Assembly (NCBI GenBank): GCA_020466095.1
Contig: CM035806.1
Coordinates: 138,680,475-138,744,474 of the forward strand
Length of the DNA stretch: 64,000 nucleotides
Direction of reading: 5' to 3'
Source: Chlorops oryzae
Taxonomy: Eukaryota > Arthropoda > Insecta > Diptera > Chloropidae
The position numbers were made by a program, and so were the translations under genes. This document shows, piece by piece, positions 22,908 to 35,592 of the stretch. The notes under the pieces were generated by a model. It ran no database searches and was not told the origin of the DNA. It saw nothing but the letters and a program-made list of their open reading frames with translations. How positions within the stretch are numbered: position 1 is the stretch's first letter; every line of letters starts with the position of its first letter.

Positions 22908-24120
22908 GTAAGTATAAATTTATATTTCAAAAGTCGAAAGCTACATACAATATTTATGCTTGTGAAGATCTAAAGAAAATTATGTGGAAATGTGTATGCA
23001 CAAGCCAAATATTCATGATATTCATATTCATGTGTGGTACGGGATAGAATATTCGCGTCTGTATAACCATAATATACGTGTGCGTAAAGAAAAGGTATGT
23101 GTTCGCTAGGCTGTCTACAAAAAGCCAAACAATCGCACAATCTTACATACGTTTTCTTCCCACTGACAATTCTTAAAAATCTTCGCAAAGGTATACCGCC
23201 TAATAAAAGTGTTTTGTACTATCTATTTTTAAAAATTTCCGCTAAATTCTATAAACTCGCACTGCATTTCGTATATTCAAGAGTGTTTGATTATTAAGTA
23301 TTTGATGTTCGCACGGATCACGCGTTTCACGTTGAGTGTTTAAGAAATTCGGGAATTCTTTATTCTTATTCTCCCATTTTCTTCTTCTTGTGTGTGAGAT
23401 AATTCAAGTTAATTCTGGAGTAAATTTATATAAAAAAAAAAGAGAATAATACTACATCAATCTATATCGATAAAAAACGTAAGTAGGTCAAATTGTGTTC
23501 CTCTTAGATATTCGCCCTTCGAAGATCGATGTGTCCCAGGACACATACAAAACAAAAAAACAAAAAAAAAAAACATTAACATATGTATGTACAAAAATGT
23601 TGTAGATAGATGTGTTTGTAAATATCGTCTGACCTTTATAGGATTTAAGTTATTTTACGATGGAAGAAAGAACTAAAAAAAAAAAAAATCAAAATTTCTA
23701 TCTGTACGAAGAAAATACACGTGCCGATTGGTGGAAAAACTAGCGATTATCGAATAAAAGGATTTGAACTCAATAAGATTTCATACTAAATAGATGGCAT
23801 GCATCCCAATCATTTCGTATTATATAATGAATTTAAAGTACTTCTGGAATCATAGTTGTCATTGCATGATTTTATTATTTAAAGAATTTTTAAAAGAAAG
23901 TGGCAATTATTTGGCATTGCTTTAATTGATATTTTTCATAATTTTAATTATACACAATGAGCACATTAATGAGGAAATAAAAATGACGCCAGAAATGCGG
24001 CTGACCAATTTTTGACATGAAATTGGTTCTCCTTAATATTTTTTTTTTTTTATCACCGAATGGCGACTCATTTGTCTCATCGGTCTTTGTTTTTTTTTTT
24101 TGTTTTTACAATCAACATAA
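22412..24120. other. Intergenic DNA downstream of CPT2
   Basis: AT-rich with a TA microsatellite (listed separately) and several poly-A and poly-T tracts. No gene or transposon border could be recognised. Confidence 0.45.
22859..22906. repeat. (TA)n microsatellite
   Basis: About 48 bp of perfect alternating TA. Confidence 0.97.
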
Positions 24121-24292
24121 TAGGGGGATTCACAAAGGCGTGTTAAATACGTTGGAAAGTAGGAAAATCGGAAAATTGCGACTTCTTAAAAAAATTTTTA
24201 ACTTTTTTTGCACCTTGCACAGCTTTTTAAGCAGATAAAGTTTTCCGATTTTCCGACTTTACTATTTTCCGACGCCTTTGTGAATACCCCTA
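24121..24292. mobile_element. MITE, ~170 bp, TA-flanked
   Basis: The left end TAGGGGGATTCACAAAGGCG is matched by the complement of the right end CGCCTTTGTGAATACCCCTA with one mismatch. A second inner pair, AAAATCGGAAAA and TTTTCCGATTTTCC, follows. TA occurs at both borders. Noncoding. Confidence 0.8.
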
Positions 24293-24360
24293 ATATTGCA
24301 AAAGAAAAAGAAAACAGTGATGTCTTTCGAGTGGAATTTTCTCAACAAGAAAATTATATA

Positions 24361-24487
24361 CAGTATTCCCCGGATATATGCACCCCGGTTATTTGAGTCA
24401 TTTGCCTTAAATTTTCATACAAGAAGCGCCGCTTATAAGCACTATTTTTCGTGGATTTTGCACGGTACTTATATCCGGGGAATGCTG
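24361..24487. mobile_element. Small MITE, 127 bp, TA target duplication
   Basis: The ends CAGTATTCCCCGGATAT and ATATCCGGGGAATGCTG are inverted with one mismatch. TA flanks both sides (24359-24360 and 24488-24489). CAGTA ends and TA duplication fit pogo/Tigger-type elements. Confidence 0.8.
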
Positions 24488-25047
24488 TAATTTAATAAAT
24501 TTCAAAAATTTATTTAGTATGATTACTTTGGGTAAAATTCGATTTGTCTTACATATTGTGTAACATCAAATAATTATAATTTTTTGGTTTTTTTTGCGTT
24601 AAAGATTCTTTCATTTTGACGGTTCTTATCATTTCAGTTACATTTATTTAGATGGCCCATGTGCTTTGAAAGTGTTTATAGGTTGTTTTTTTTTTTTTTT
24701 TAAATAATTATTTTCATAAAATTTCACAAAATTGTGTGATTGCTCAAGTGCATTGGAAAATGGACTCTCATCTTGTAAATTTTTTTTTTTTGCCATATTG
24801 ATTTATTGATTATTTTATTCAATATTTTTCTTTATATCATTAACTCTTCGATGACGATAGCATTTGTAGCATAGAATCTCGTGGTGAATTGGCTGTATTA
24901 TTTCCCTTTCTTTTTTTTTTACTTATTAAAATTTTGCCAATGAAAAATTTCAATTTCCCATTTTTTCTGTATATGTATGTATGTAAGTTTATATTAAGTA
25001 TGGTTTCTTTTTGAGGTCGATGACACAGCGGCTCTAATCATCTTATA

Positions 25048-25221
25048 CAGTGGGAACTGTCAAATAAAGAGCTCCCAAAAAAAAAATTTTTTCTCTTTAG
25101 CGAATTTATTCAAAGCTTCTTTGTCATAGTTTTAGTATCTTTTTCTCCTCCCTACAATAACAATTTTTCTCTATAACGAGATTTAATTCCGGTCTCAAGA
25201 AAATCGTTGTAGGCTCGACTG
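25048..25221. mobile_element. Degenerate pogo-like MITE
   Basis: CAGTGGGAACTGTC at the left and GGCTCGACTG at the right, both next to TA, with internal TTTAGCGAATTT and TCTATAACGAG blocks typical of old pogo-like repeats. The ends pair only partially. Confidence 0.4.
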
Positions 25222-25476
25222 TACATCAATTGAATAGTTTTATGACAAAAAAAAAAATATATATATATATGTATTTATACATTATATTTGATAAAATCGT
25301 TCACCAAGCGTCTCTTTTTTGTTTTACTTTTATATTTTACGGTTTTGGACAGGAATTTTACTATTATTTCAAAATATATTTTACAAAAAATTTGACAGTA
25401 CGGCAGTAATAACACCCAAACAATGCTTTTCATATGTGTGAGTGCAAGTGCGAGTGTGAGTATATAAGTATGAATA

Positions 25477-26020
25477 CCAGCGGAAAATTCACCCTGACAT
25501 ACAGTAAGTCAAGTGATTGTCACCATGGCATGGTGACAATTTCATCATGACATCTTGATGACATTTGTCACAGGAGTTGGACTAGCTGTTTCACGTGACA
25601 TGTCCTCTCAGGGCGTATGGCGAAAAGATTTAAATAAGCAGTTTTATCTCTCATGTTAGGTTTATATGAATGCTAGCATGGTCAGATTGAATCCGAATCC
25701 TTTTTGTCCCTTCTTTGAATATTTCGAAAAATTTTTAAAAATCTATTTTTAAATAATTTTCGAATATCCTCAAAGACAGGGAATAGAACCCGCGAGTCTT
25801 CGATCAACGTGACACTCATGCATCTACTCCACTCATCTAACATTGAGATGACGCAAAGACGCTTTTTAAATTTATAGCCAATGAGTCCTCAGAGCATCAC
25901 GTGAACACATGTCCCTCCGACATGTCATGCTAGCGTCCAAGATGTCATGCATGACAAGTGTCACTATTGTCACTCGATGACTCACGGTGACTTGTCATGC
26001 AGGAAATAATTTTCCGCTGG
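25477..26020. mobile_element. Inverted-repeat element, ~545 bp, with tRNA-like insert
   Basis: CCAGCGGAAAATT at the left is complemented by AATTTTCCGCTGG at the right. Subterminal TGACA/TGTCA motifs are repeated many times on both sides (for example GGTGACAATTTCATCATGAC and GACAAGTGTCACTATTGTC). TA lies at or within a base of both borders. Noncoding apart from a tRNA-like segment in the middle. Confidence 0.72.
25765..25850 (-). mobile_element. tRNA-like (SINE head-like) segment
   Basis: On the minus strand, TAGATGAGTGGAG matches box A at 10 of 11 positions, and GGGTTCTATTCCC, a good box B, lies about 35 bp further. The spacing fits a tRNA or a tRNA-derived SINE head. No full cloverleaf could be drawn by eye, so it is more likely a SINE remnant than a working tRNA gene. 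Confidence 0.4.
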
Positions 26021-27215
26021 GTAGATAGGCTTTTGAATACTATGTATTTCAATACTATTGACTCTTGTGGGCATATACTTATGTCAAATACGTTTCGAAG
26101 AGCATAGTTGAAGATTTCATCCTTACTTCTTCCATGCCATTGAATGGGCGTTTGGAATCACCCCTTTGATGCTTTCCATTGACGTTACTGAGAGCATTCT
26201 GAGAGCTCACTGAGCGGTGGCAGAATCAATTGGAAATTTTTCGTCAATGAAGATTTCAATTTATGTTGTCAATTTGCCGGTTAAAACGACGCCTCATCTA
26301 GGTCGTTAGCTAGAGAAGAAAGTGTGGCAGACATTGTTGCAAGTATTTAGAGCATGTCAAAAGAAAGAGAAAAAATAATATAAAAAAAATGTCACTTTCT
26401 AAAAAGAAAGAATGTCGTCGTTAATGGATATGAGGATGATGAAAATGTGTTGAAATAATATTATTTTGTGTATTCACGCAGGAGGATCGACATTTTTAAG
26501 CAACGATTATGAGATTAACATTGTGTTATCTAACTTAATGGTTATATATAACAAGAATGTACATGCATATGTATACAGAAATTGTTTGGGTTCATTGTTA
26601 TAAGTTTGATTATTTTTTGCTTTACCGTCAAATACTTTGTAAAATATAAACAAAAACGAAATTTGTTGAATAATTTTCCTTGACATTTTTAAATTAAGAT
26701 GCTGACTCGTTGCAGTTAATGTATGTCATGTGGACCTCTTACTCGACGATGGTATTCATAAATTTGCCAAAATATTTTTCATTCTTTACAAAATGCGAAT
26801 TTTTTGCGTCACCCACAATGAAAATGAGGCGGCGTTTGTTTATCGTAAATTTATACAATAAAAGAATTTTTCAAATTGACTCAACCCATTCAATTATCAT
26901 GACATCATTATATCACAATAAGAGCGTACATATGTCGAATGCCCAAAAGGCTACATGCCCGTCTACCTATGTTTATGACTTAATATGTGCGAACGATCAG
27001 ATCTGCTTATGTGAACAAATATCTACGAAAACTTCCAAATACATGAGCATATATGTATGTATGTATATATATTTTCACACCGAGTTTTTTTTTTCTCTTA
27101 TTTTTTCTATTTTTACATACAACTTTTATATACAATAAGTTCTTTTTCTTTCAAATTTCTTCAACGTTTGAAGGAGAAAATAAAATTAAGATAAATAAAA
27201 TAATGCAAAGGAATA
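26021..27215. other. Spacer, nothing supported
   Basis: No exon or repeat border recognised. A 142-codon open frame at 26710-27138 lacks similarity, splice context and coding character, and I do not call it a gene. Confidence 0.4.
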
Positions 27216-27223
27216 ATACAATG

Positions 27224-27382
27224 CAGTGCCGTAGCAACCATAGGGGGGCAAGAGGGGGCTTTGCCCCCCCACGCATTTTTGTTTTTGCCCATGAATAAAA
27301 TTGAAAAAATAATTTTGCCCCCCCACGCAAATTGGAAAAATAATTTTTCCCCCTCACGCGAAACAGAATTGCTACGGCACTG
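27224..27382 (-). mobile_element. hAT MITE family A, copy 3 (159 bp, reversed)
   Basis: Same ends as at 4613 and 18411, in the opposite orientation. The target duplication ATACAATG is perfect (27216-27223 and 27383-27390). It carries the same internal deletion as the 4613 copy. Confidence 0.93.
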
Positions 27383-27390
27383 ATACAATG

Positions 27391-28688
27391 AGAACGCGAA
27401 CATTTTTTTTTATCCCAATATTTTCAAAGTATAATCCATACAGATCGGGCATAGATATTTTTTGTTTTTGTTTATTCAAAGGTTAAAGGAAGTCGAATTT
27501 TCGATAACTGACGCCTGTTTTGTCCGCATTATATTTTATGTTTGTATATATTGCACAGATATTTGTTTTTTTTTTTAAATATTTTTTTTTTTATTGGAAT
27601 TTAATGAAGAAAATTTACGTGTGGGAACTGGAAAATTTCAAAACAATTCTCACCGATTGATGACTACTTCTGTTTACAGTTGATTCACCTTTAGAATTGT
27701 TGAGAATATCGATCGATTGAATAAAAACTTTTCGAAATTTCCACAGAAACAATATAAATATATATAAAAATGATTCAATTTATATAATTTCTAAAGAAAT
27801 ATTCTCTAATCTCGAAAGCCGAATTGACACGTTTAAAGAATTTTCATTGCGAAGATTCTTGCTACGTTATGTTTTTGAAATTCTATTTCTAATTTTGAAA
27901 AAAAAAAAAAAAAAACGAGAAATGAAGCACTTATAAAAACGTAGGCCATTATTACATTCTTTCTTTTCCGGCCAATTGTACGATTTTATAGAAGATTATT
28001 GAAATATATATATATATATATATATATAATACATGCTCGTCATGTGAAAAGAACGCATTGCATTTATTTTAATTATCATAAATTTATTTTTGTGTCTACA
28101 TTTAGCAAAATGTGCATGCTATTTCACCTTAAATTACCAATAATATTATGCTCAGAGCTTTGATTTCGTCATCGTTTTATGGGAAACTCATGAGATAAGA
28201 AGTATTTCTTGTATTTCTTTTTTAATACATATGCATTGTATAATATTGCACAATAAATTATTTTACAATTCTCGAAATCATTTACAATCTCTATGAATCA
28301 AGAATAAGTAATATTTTTTTAATGCTATGTATTATTTTAACTCATTTCGAACTAGCATGCCAAGCAAGTAATTTTAGTGTAGTTGTATTTACTTAAAGAA
28401 AATACAAACGACTATAAAAGGGTAAAATTAAGTACATGCATTTTTTTTAAGTCTTTGTGTTTAAAAAATACATCGTGACAGACCCGGAAAACAATCAGAT
28501 TTTACTCAACCAGAAAATGAAATTGACGGTGGCACTTGTAAAAGCTTGCAGTACTGTATATTCTCCACTAAAGACCTTCTAGTAGCACAAAATTTTTTTA
28601 GTATGTAGCGATACTTTTCTCTGGAATTACCCTATATAATCTTATGTTATGGTTTTTTTTGTTTGTTTGTTTGTTATATGTTTTGCAG
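27391..28688. other. AT-rich intergenic DNA
   Basis: Very AT-rich, with a short TA run at 28005-28029. The end of the stretch has a TTTTGCAG acceptor directly before the start codon of the next gene, so part of it may be an intron in that gene's 5' untranslated region. Confidence 0.45.
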
Positions 28689-28689
28689 A

Positions 28690-29609
28690 ATGGCATCACA
28701 CCGTCCACGTCGTACACGCATTTATGGAGCCAATTATGACATTGGTGAAAGCTATTACAAGAAACAGTTGGATGATTTGGATAAAAAGCGAGGAATCCAT
28801 CGGTAGAGTATAACAATTTATACACAATTTAATGTAATTGGAAAGAAAAAACGATTTATGGATTTTCACTTTAGTGCCAGTACTCCACCATTCGTGACTC
28901 CATCTATCTCTGAAGATCTCAAATTTCGAGATTCGATTTTCAAAAGCGGATTCGGAGAAGAAAAGAGCTTTTCATTTCCTAAACGCGCATTGAGCTATGA
29001 ACCCAGCTCCGACTTCTTCGGTATAATTGGAAAAGAAAATTTGAAAGGTGTGAAAGAAATGGATAATATTTGTTTATTTTTTTTTTTAGATGATGAATTC
29101 GGTAGTTCAGCTATGTCGAAAAAGATTTCATCTGTAAAATTTGGACAATCGGATGATGCAGACTTTGGTTCTTTCAAGTCGAGATCAGCCAGAAAGGCTT
29201 TCGATGGACTTGACGTTGAGAATGGTGATAGCTTCGGAATACTTAAGCCTGCAAGGAAACGTCTCGATGCTTTTGATGTTGATAAGGAGGTAGAGAGTTT
29301 GCTCATTTGACTCATTGTCCGAATAAAGTCGAACATTTTTTATTGAAGATGATAATTTCTTAAAATTTTTAGGCCAGTGATGGTTTCGTTTCCCGTAAGC
29401 TCAAAATCAAGACCGGCATTGTACGAGAAGAACATGGCGAAGAGGCAGAACAAGCATCAATGCGAATGAAAGCAACAAAATCTCGTCTCGCTGATTTGGA
29501 ATCCGAAATGCTCGATTTGAATATGAGGAGCAGCGAACGTGAAAAGAGAAATCAGAATCTAAAGCGGCTTCTCAACGACTGTGATTCTATAAACGAAATC
29601 GAATTTTAA
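28690..29609 (+). CDS. Unrecognised 240-aa basic protein with C-terminal coiled coil
   Basis: Four exons: 28690-28802, 28875-29047, 29090-29289 and 29373-29609. Introns are 42-83 bp with GT-AG borders, and all phases agree, giving 240 aa. It begins MASHRPRRTRIYGANYDIGE. The middle is rich in Ser, Phe and Lys, with repeated SFxxxKxSRxARKAFDG-like and PARKRLDAFD segments. Residues about 190-232 form a likely coiled coil (KSRLADLESEMLDLNMRS and after). No signal peptide or membrane segment. The start is placed by an acceptor TTTTGCAG immediately before the ATG, which implies a 5' noncoding exon. AATAAA lies at 29974-29979. I do not recognise the family. The clean exon structure makes it a real gene. 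Confidence 0.82.
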
Positions 29610-29973
29610 GGAAGTTAAATCAAATCCTTTACCCCATGGGTGAAGAAACACAGTAACTTAATCGTTAGGGATATGGCATTTCATCTTTTGTAAAACCAAA
29701 GAATATTGCTTCTTCCAGAAATTGAGTACGTAGATGCAAGCATAGGTGCTTCATGTTCAATTATAGGCTATTTTTAGTTAACTCAAAAAATATCGGGGTG
29801 TTTAACAGATTTATAAATAGAAATTATGACTATGAGTAATATTGCCTCAAAACAGCCATACACTTTTAAATTAATTATAAAAATATATTTGTGTTTTTTT
29901 TTTTTTCCTTTTCGTAAATGAACTTGTTACTTTGTTGTTTGTAATTGAAAAACGAAATTAAAGGATTTAAAAC

Positions 29974-29979
29974 AATAAA
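29974..29979 (+). terminator. Polyadenylation signal AATAAA
   Basis: Canonical hexamer about 365 bp past the stop of the coiled-coil gene. Plausible 3' end. Confidence 0.45.
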
Positions 29980-30439
29980 GCTCACCAAGTGGTGAGGTCT
30001 TAAAATGTATATCGCAATGTGTTGCCTTTTTCCTACACCATAATGGTGTGCATTAGTCGGAACAATTTGTGTATAGAAGGAATTTTTTAATTTACTCGAT
30101 TTGAGTATATATCGGTATCAATTATTTTGTTACAATCAATATGTATGTCAACATCTATTATTGTGTATATTTACGAATCATTATTTCTGGTTTACATTTC
30201 TCAATTCTAGATGATTTAGTACTTTATTTGGACATAACTTATTCGTTTAATAGAAAATAAACGTAATAAGGATATACGGATATTTTCGTTGATATAACGA
30301 GAAATACATATCGAAGTTTTTCTGCTTGATGTATTTGTTGAAATCACCTGCAGACACAGACAGCTTGGACGGGATTTACGCAGCAAGACATTTCGATAAT
30401 TAAACAATTTTTCGAGGTGTCGGGACGCACGTTGGAGAT

Positions 30440-30481
<42 letters not shown>

Positions 30482-30747
30482 AGAGAGAGAGAGACAGAGA
30501 GAAAGAGAGAGAAGCTTACATATTACGTTCCCGTACGTCCCTTGTCAATAAAGAAACGTTTTTTGATTATCGAAATTTCTTATAGAGTCAATGCCGTTTT
30601 GGGAAAACTTTTATTTTCTTCTTATTAATTTGAAAATATATTTTTACTTTTACCAACAAAAAGACTTTTTATTTTTATTTATTTTTTTTTTTTTTTGATT
30701 TGTTTTAAAATCATTCTTGCGTGCATATTTTTGGTAATAACAAATAA
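29980..30747. other. Convergent intergenic region
   Basis: Lies between the coiled-coil gene (+) and the ARMC8 gene (-), whose 3' ends face each other. Apart from the GA microsatellite, nothing is recognised. Confidence 0.45.
30442..30513. repeat. (GA)n microsatellite
   Basis: About 70 bp of GAGA with a few interruptions (GAAGAAG, GACAGA). GAGA runs can bind GAGA factor in flies, but no promoter is evident here. Confidence 0.93.
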
Positions 30748-33411
30748 TTAACATTTCTTCCTCGGACACGAACATTGATTCAAAATTTCTTTTAATAGCT
30801 TCTGCACAAAATCATCACTGGAGCTTTGAAAACTATTTTCATTCAATTCATAAAGGTTCCCTATTATATTTAATTCTGTTAGAAGTGCGATTTTTTCTTC
30901 AAAACAAAAATCCCTCCTATTTAAAATGTGTTTTATTGTAAATAGAGCACCAGCCTGCAAATCTGGATTAAACTGAAAGAAAAGAAATTTAAAATTTGAT
31001 TTGAAAGCCATATAAATGGATATACAATTGTTAATATACATACATATATATATGTATATATACTTACGATAAAATCTCTGATTTGATTCATTAGTCTCAA
31101 ATTAGTCGTAACATGATCTTCATGAGCTTCTATAGCGATATTGCTAATAACGCAAAGTGCTTGTTCCTTAACCTCTGGTAGATGGTTTGATTCTAGAATT
31201 GAATTCAATGCTTCCATTATTTGTGCAGAGCCTTCGCACATCATTATATCTATTTCTAGAGATCTGCTTAGTAGATTCCTTAAAAGTCCCAGTGCTTTTA
31301 AAACAACTAACATCTCATTATCACGCAATAATTCCATCAATCTTTTCATTCCGAGACAATTATAAATATCCGTTTTCATGGGTGGTTTACATTTGAAGGA
31401 CATATTCATAAGAGCCCATACGCTATTTAAACGTAATGAGACATCGCTACTTCGAGTAAATTCGCATATCTTTTCCATTAGACCCATACTAAGGAGTGAC
31501 TCTTTTGATGGTGAGAATTCAAGCACCAGATTACATATTGTGGCGAGAACTGTATTAAGTAGTTCGCCAACTGGTTCTGATGTCATTAAATAAAAGAATT
31601 GACTCCAAACTGCATGATCCTGTAATTGTAATAATAATATTAACTTATCAATTATTCGAATGCTATTAGATATCGTTTTGTGAAACATTTTTACCTGAAA
31701 TGTAGTCCGAAGTTGTTGAACAGACCTCGATAAACTCAGCAGACATCTGACTGATGCCAATTTGACCTAAATTACGTATTTATTATCAGTAGAATATTTC
31801 CAATTATATTGAGTGATTTTAAATGCGTACTCACCTCACTATTGCACTCATTCAAGCCCTCTAATATGACATTCAAAAGTCCTGGTACTTCAACAACACG
31901 TTTTCGGATAACCTCATCATTAGCTGCTAAAGATGCGAAGCATTTCAATGCTGACTGCTTTGTCGTTAAATGATTGATCTGAAGTAGTTCTGCAAGAGAC
32001 TTAAGCAAGTGATTGCTTATAGCCGCTGTACGCTGTAATTCTGCATTTATCTGTTGGGAAAATGGAAATACCGTAAGACATCAATTCAACATCGTTCGTA
32101 TGGATATTGATTACCTCAATTAAATCAGCAAATGTTTCTGCAGCAGAAGCTCTGGTTGTTAAATCAAAATTATCCGAACAAAGCCTTGCCAAGCAAGGTA
32201 GAGTTTTATGTAAAATTCTATAATCGGTAGGAGGTAGAGTTCCACAACGATAAATATATGTTAGACAACGTGCGGATGTCACTTGAATTTCTGGAGTAAA
32301 TAGTCGTGACATTAAAGAATTTAAGATGCCAGGTAAAGATCTCCCGTGATAACTGAAAGGAAAATAAAATAAGAATTAAAATAAATGAAATGAAATGAAT
32401 GAGATGACGACAAAATGGCATTGGATAAGGCATGAATAAGGATCTACCTTGTGACGCATATTATATCCGAAACCGATCGGTTTTGATAGCACATACGTGA
32501 TAGGCAACGCAGCGCAGGTATTTGAATAGTTTCGTTTTCGAGACATATCATTCTAGCTAGGATACGTACAGCTCCAGCATTTAAGAGGCGATTTTGATCT
32601 TCATTTGTTCTACAAAGTGATACTAATATGCTAGTTACGCACATTTGAGTTCTCATGGAACTCTCCTCGGATGCCAAATCTGCAGAAAAAAAAAAGGAAT
32701 TGATCACAACATATTTATATAATATATGTATATAGCACTTGACTAATAATCATGTGCTTTCTCTCAGATATTGTTTTGACAAAAACAACCATGGTTTGTA
32801 ATAGGGAGGAGAAACGGTTGTTGATCCATGTTCTGCTACTCACTTAAAAATTGTGTTATGAAACAGCTATCACTGAAAAAAATCTCTGTTGGTGCTCCGG
32901 GATGTTCATAGATAGACTGCATCGTCGTTAGACATACTTCATTAACCTTAGTGCTGTTCTCTTTTAGTATAGCTTCCTTAAATAACACAAGGAGTACATT
33001 GTACTCCTTTATTAACACTTGAACTTGATCGTTCGTCCCTCGTGCCAATGATCCTGCAGAAAACAAAAATAAGAAAAACCACACAATCAACGTGATTCAA
33101 TGGTAGGTACACATCTGCAGCCACTTGTCTGCTTAAAAAAAACCCCCCTAGGATATTAGTATACATATCTTAATTTCATTGTCATTACCCAATATAATCA
33201 GGGCGTCCAGCTTTTCTGTAGTCTCATCTTCTGAGCTTATGTCCAACAGAACAGGAACGAGTCCGTGCGAAATCAATGCACCTTTCTGTCTGTTGCTTCC
33301 AATAATGGTATCCTTAATCTGTAGTAGGATTTCACGGCGTTCCTGTCGTCTATTGAGTAGTTTTTGCTTCCAATCTTCCCAACACATTGTCTTATATGTA
33401 CATTCATGCAT
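30748..33411 (-). CDS. ARMC8: ARMC8 / GID5, armadillo subunit of CTLH ubiquitin ligase
   Basis: Eight coding exons on the minus strand: 33411-33189, 33053-32844, 32679-32448, 32352-32115, 32050-31835, 31766-31695, 31619-31068 and 30972-30748. Every junction is GT-AG and in phase; total about 655 aa, close to the ~673 of human ARMC8. Diagnostic segments: IIGSNRQKGALISHGLVPVL, TSARCLTYIYRCG, HKTLPCLARLCS, ANDEVIRKRVVE, CLLSLSRSVQQLRTTFQ, DHAVW, NLVLEFSPSKE, VWALMNMSFKCK and LGLLRNLLSR, all strongly ARMC8-like. Armadillo repeats fill the protein. Family role: scaffold of the CTLH/GID E3 complex. The start is uncertain: ATG at 33411 or 33387 (MCWEDW). Long repeats separate it from the divergent reptin gene. 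Confidence 0.94.
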
Positions 33412-34692
33412 TTTATATTTGAATCTTCGTGATGATCGCAAAGAAAACACATAACGTTCTCACTCACGGAGCTTGCAAAACATTTGGCATTTAGTAATAT
33501 TACAATATCTCTAGTGTTGGAACATTAAATACTCTTGGTATACCGATTACTCGAATGCCAGTTTCTAAGTCCCGGTTCAGATGAGAAATACTTTTACTCG
33601 ATACTGAGCATTTTACATTACACACTCGATATATTATTTTTAGAGCAAGTAAATGCATGTATCTCCATGTTTCTGCTTTATTAGCATGTTTCAAGCAAAT
33701 ATGCTTATATACATGCAATGCATGTTTTTTTTTGAAAAAAGTAGTCTTTTCTATTTGATTTAAAAAAATAAAAATCTAGAGGTTTGAAAACTTGAAAGCT
33801 GAAAACTTTCTTCTGAAAATGCCGAAACAAAAAGAAACCGATTTCATGTATCGGGCTCATCAATTATTTCCGGGTATTTTCCAATTCGCGGGTTCTTTTC
33901 TGAAGTGCATTGTCTGCAATACATTTACATCCAGCAAAAAAATTGTTTAGTGTTAGGCTGCGCTTGGTGACAAAGAAACACATGGTAGCGATGAAACAAT
34001 TATATAGAATTGCTTCGTTTTTCACCACAAAATGCACCTATTAAATGGGATCATTACATACATACATTTTGTACGTACAAAATTCTTTGTATGGGCACAG
34101 TAACCAACTTTTCCAATTTTGTTATGTGCCCTTTTCAAATTCTGGTAAAAGCTGACTAAGTCCTCTAAACACCTAGCCTGTCAAGAAAAATAAAAGAAGG
34201 CGGACTGATAATTTATTATATAAGTCTTGGACTAGATGAAGGATTCTTTGACTCGGCTCTGAGTACAGATTGCGTTTTTCTCGTTGCTTTGATAACAGTG
34301 TTTAATTCGTGGCTTAGATAGAAAGTACTATTATTCGATACTTGAATGTAAATATAGAATGTTTTAGCAATATATTTTAAAGTCAGTATATAGGTCCTGG
34401 CTTGGATTTAGAAACCATATTTCGACAAAATTTATCAGCACTCGTTTAATTCTTTTCGAAAAAATGAGAAACACATATTGCGTCCGCAGCATTGTTTCAA
34501 CGTCTGAACAGGCACTTAGCGTGCTTTTGTCTTGGGCGTCAAACCTATAGAGAAATTTTGTTCTGACATGGCAGCATGGCTCGGAAAGAAAGATATGTAT
34601 GTATCCTTATACCAGATAGATACATATTTTGACCATCATATGAAATATTTTCTTCAAGTTTGTTAATATTAAGAGCTTTTATATCATAGAGT
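33412..34692. other. Upstream region of ARMC8
   Basis: Holds the 5' untranslated region and presumably the promoter of ARMC8. No other gene or well-bounded repeat seen. Confidence 0.4.
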
Positions 34693-35400
34693 CAGTGCTG
34701 CCAGTTTGAGGGATTTTACCCATTTTGTGGGACTTTTTGATTTCTATCCGCGGATCCGCGTCGAACTATTTTCTGTGGGTCCGCGTCGAACTATTTTGAT
34801 TTATTATATATATATATGATTTCTACAATTTCTACAATTTGAGAAAAAGAGTTTCCCTCTCTCTGCTAGTACAAGAAAGAGGATTTTCATTTTTATTACC
34901 ATTTGGTATATTTTTTATATATATCTGGCAGTTTTTCCTTCAAAAAGACAATAGGACGCCTACCTACCTTACTTCTGAAAAAGATTTTCAATAAATAAAA
35001 TTTCATTTAACGTGAAAAGGCAGATGAGATCCAAGGCATTGAAGCGTTTTTTCTCGAAACATCAAATATCAATTTAATCAGTCATTCCTTGCTGCCAAAG
35101 ATATATTTAGACAAGCATATATTCCCTACGAAGAAACGTTATTTTTGCAATATACGGGTATGTGATTATTTTCCCTTTCCCGGGGAATTCAATTCCCCAA
35201 CTGATGTGATTTCCCTTTCTCTAGATTGAGGAGGAATTTGAATTACCTCATGATCTAACTGGCGATATGCATTCTTTATTAAAGTAATTTAATTTCCCTC
35301 TCAATCTAGGAAAAAGGGAAATTAATCACTTCAATTTCGATATTGAAACACCGCGAAAGGGAAACCAATCACATACCCGATAATCAAGCTAGCAGCACTG
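34693..35400. mobile_element. hAT-like end pair without clear TSD
   Basis: CAGTGCTGCCAG at the left and CTAGCAGCACTG at the right pair at 11 of 12 bases, as in hAT MITEs. The 8-bp flanks (CATAGAGT and CGTGGGGT) do not match, so either the two ends belong to different insertions or the site was rearranged. A separate MITE is nested inside. Confidence 0.5.
35155..35379. mobile_element. MITE, 225 bp, nested
   Basis: The ends CGGGTATGTGATT and AATCACATACCCG are perfect inverted repeats, followed by purine/pyrimidine blocks (CCCTTTCCCGG and CGCGAAAGGG). ATA is duplicated at both borders. Most of the element is an imperfect palindrome. Confidence 0.82.
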
Positions 35401-35592
35401 CGTGGGGTGTGCATTTTTGCCTGTAAGTATACTATACATATTTTATATGTATACATGACGCGTATATTCATTAGGAATCATCAGGATTCAATTAGGGATG
35501 AACACGATTAATAATATAATTAATTTAATCGACTTAAATCAATTTTTAAAATCGAATAATCATATGAGGCCATTTACACGTTAAGACATTTA

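Noticed and set aside
26710..27138. 142-codon plus-strand open frame
   Set aside because: No recognisable similarity, low-complexity end, and no splice or promoter context; likely chance in AT-rich DNA.
34693..35400. Assigning this pair of hAT-like ends as a single complete insertion
   Set aside because: The 8-bp flanks do not match, so I list it only with low confidence.
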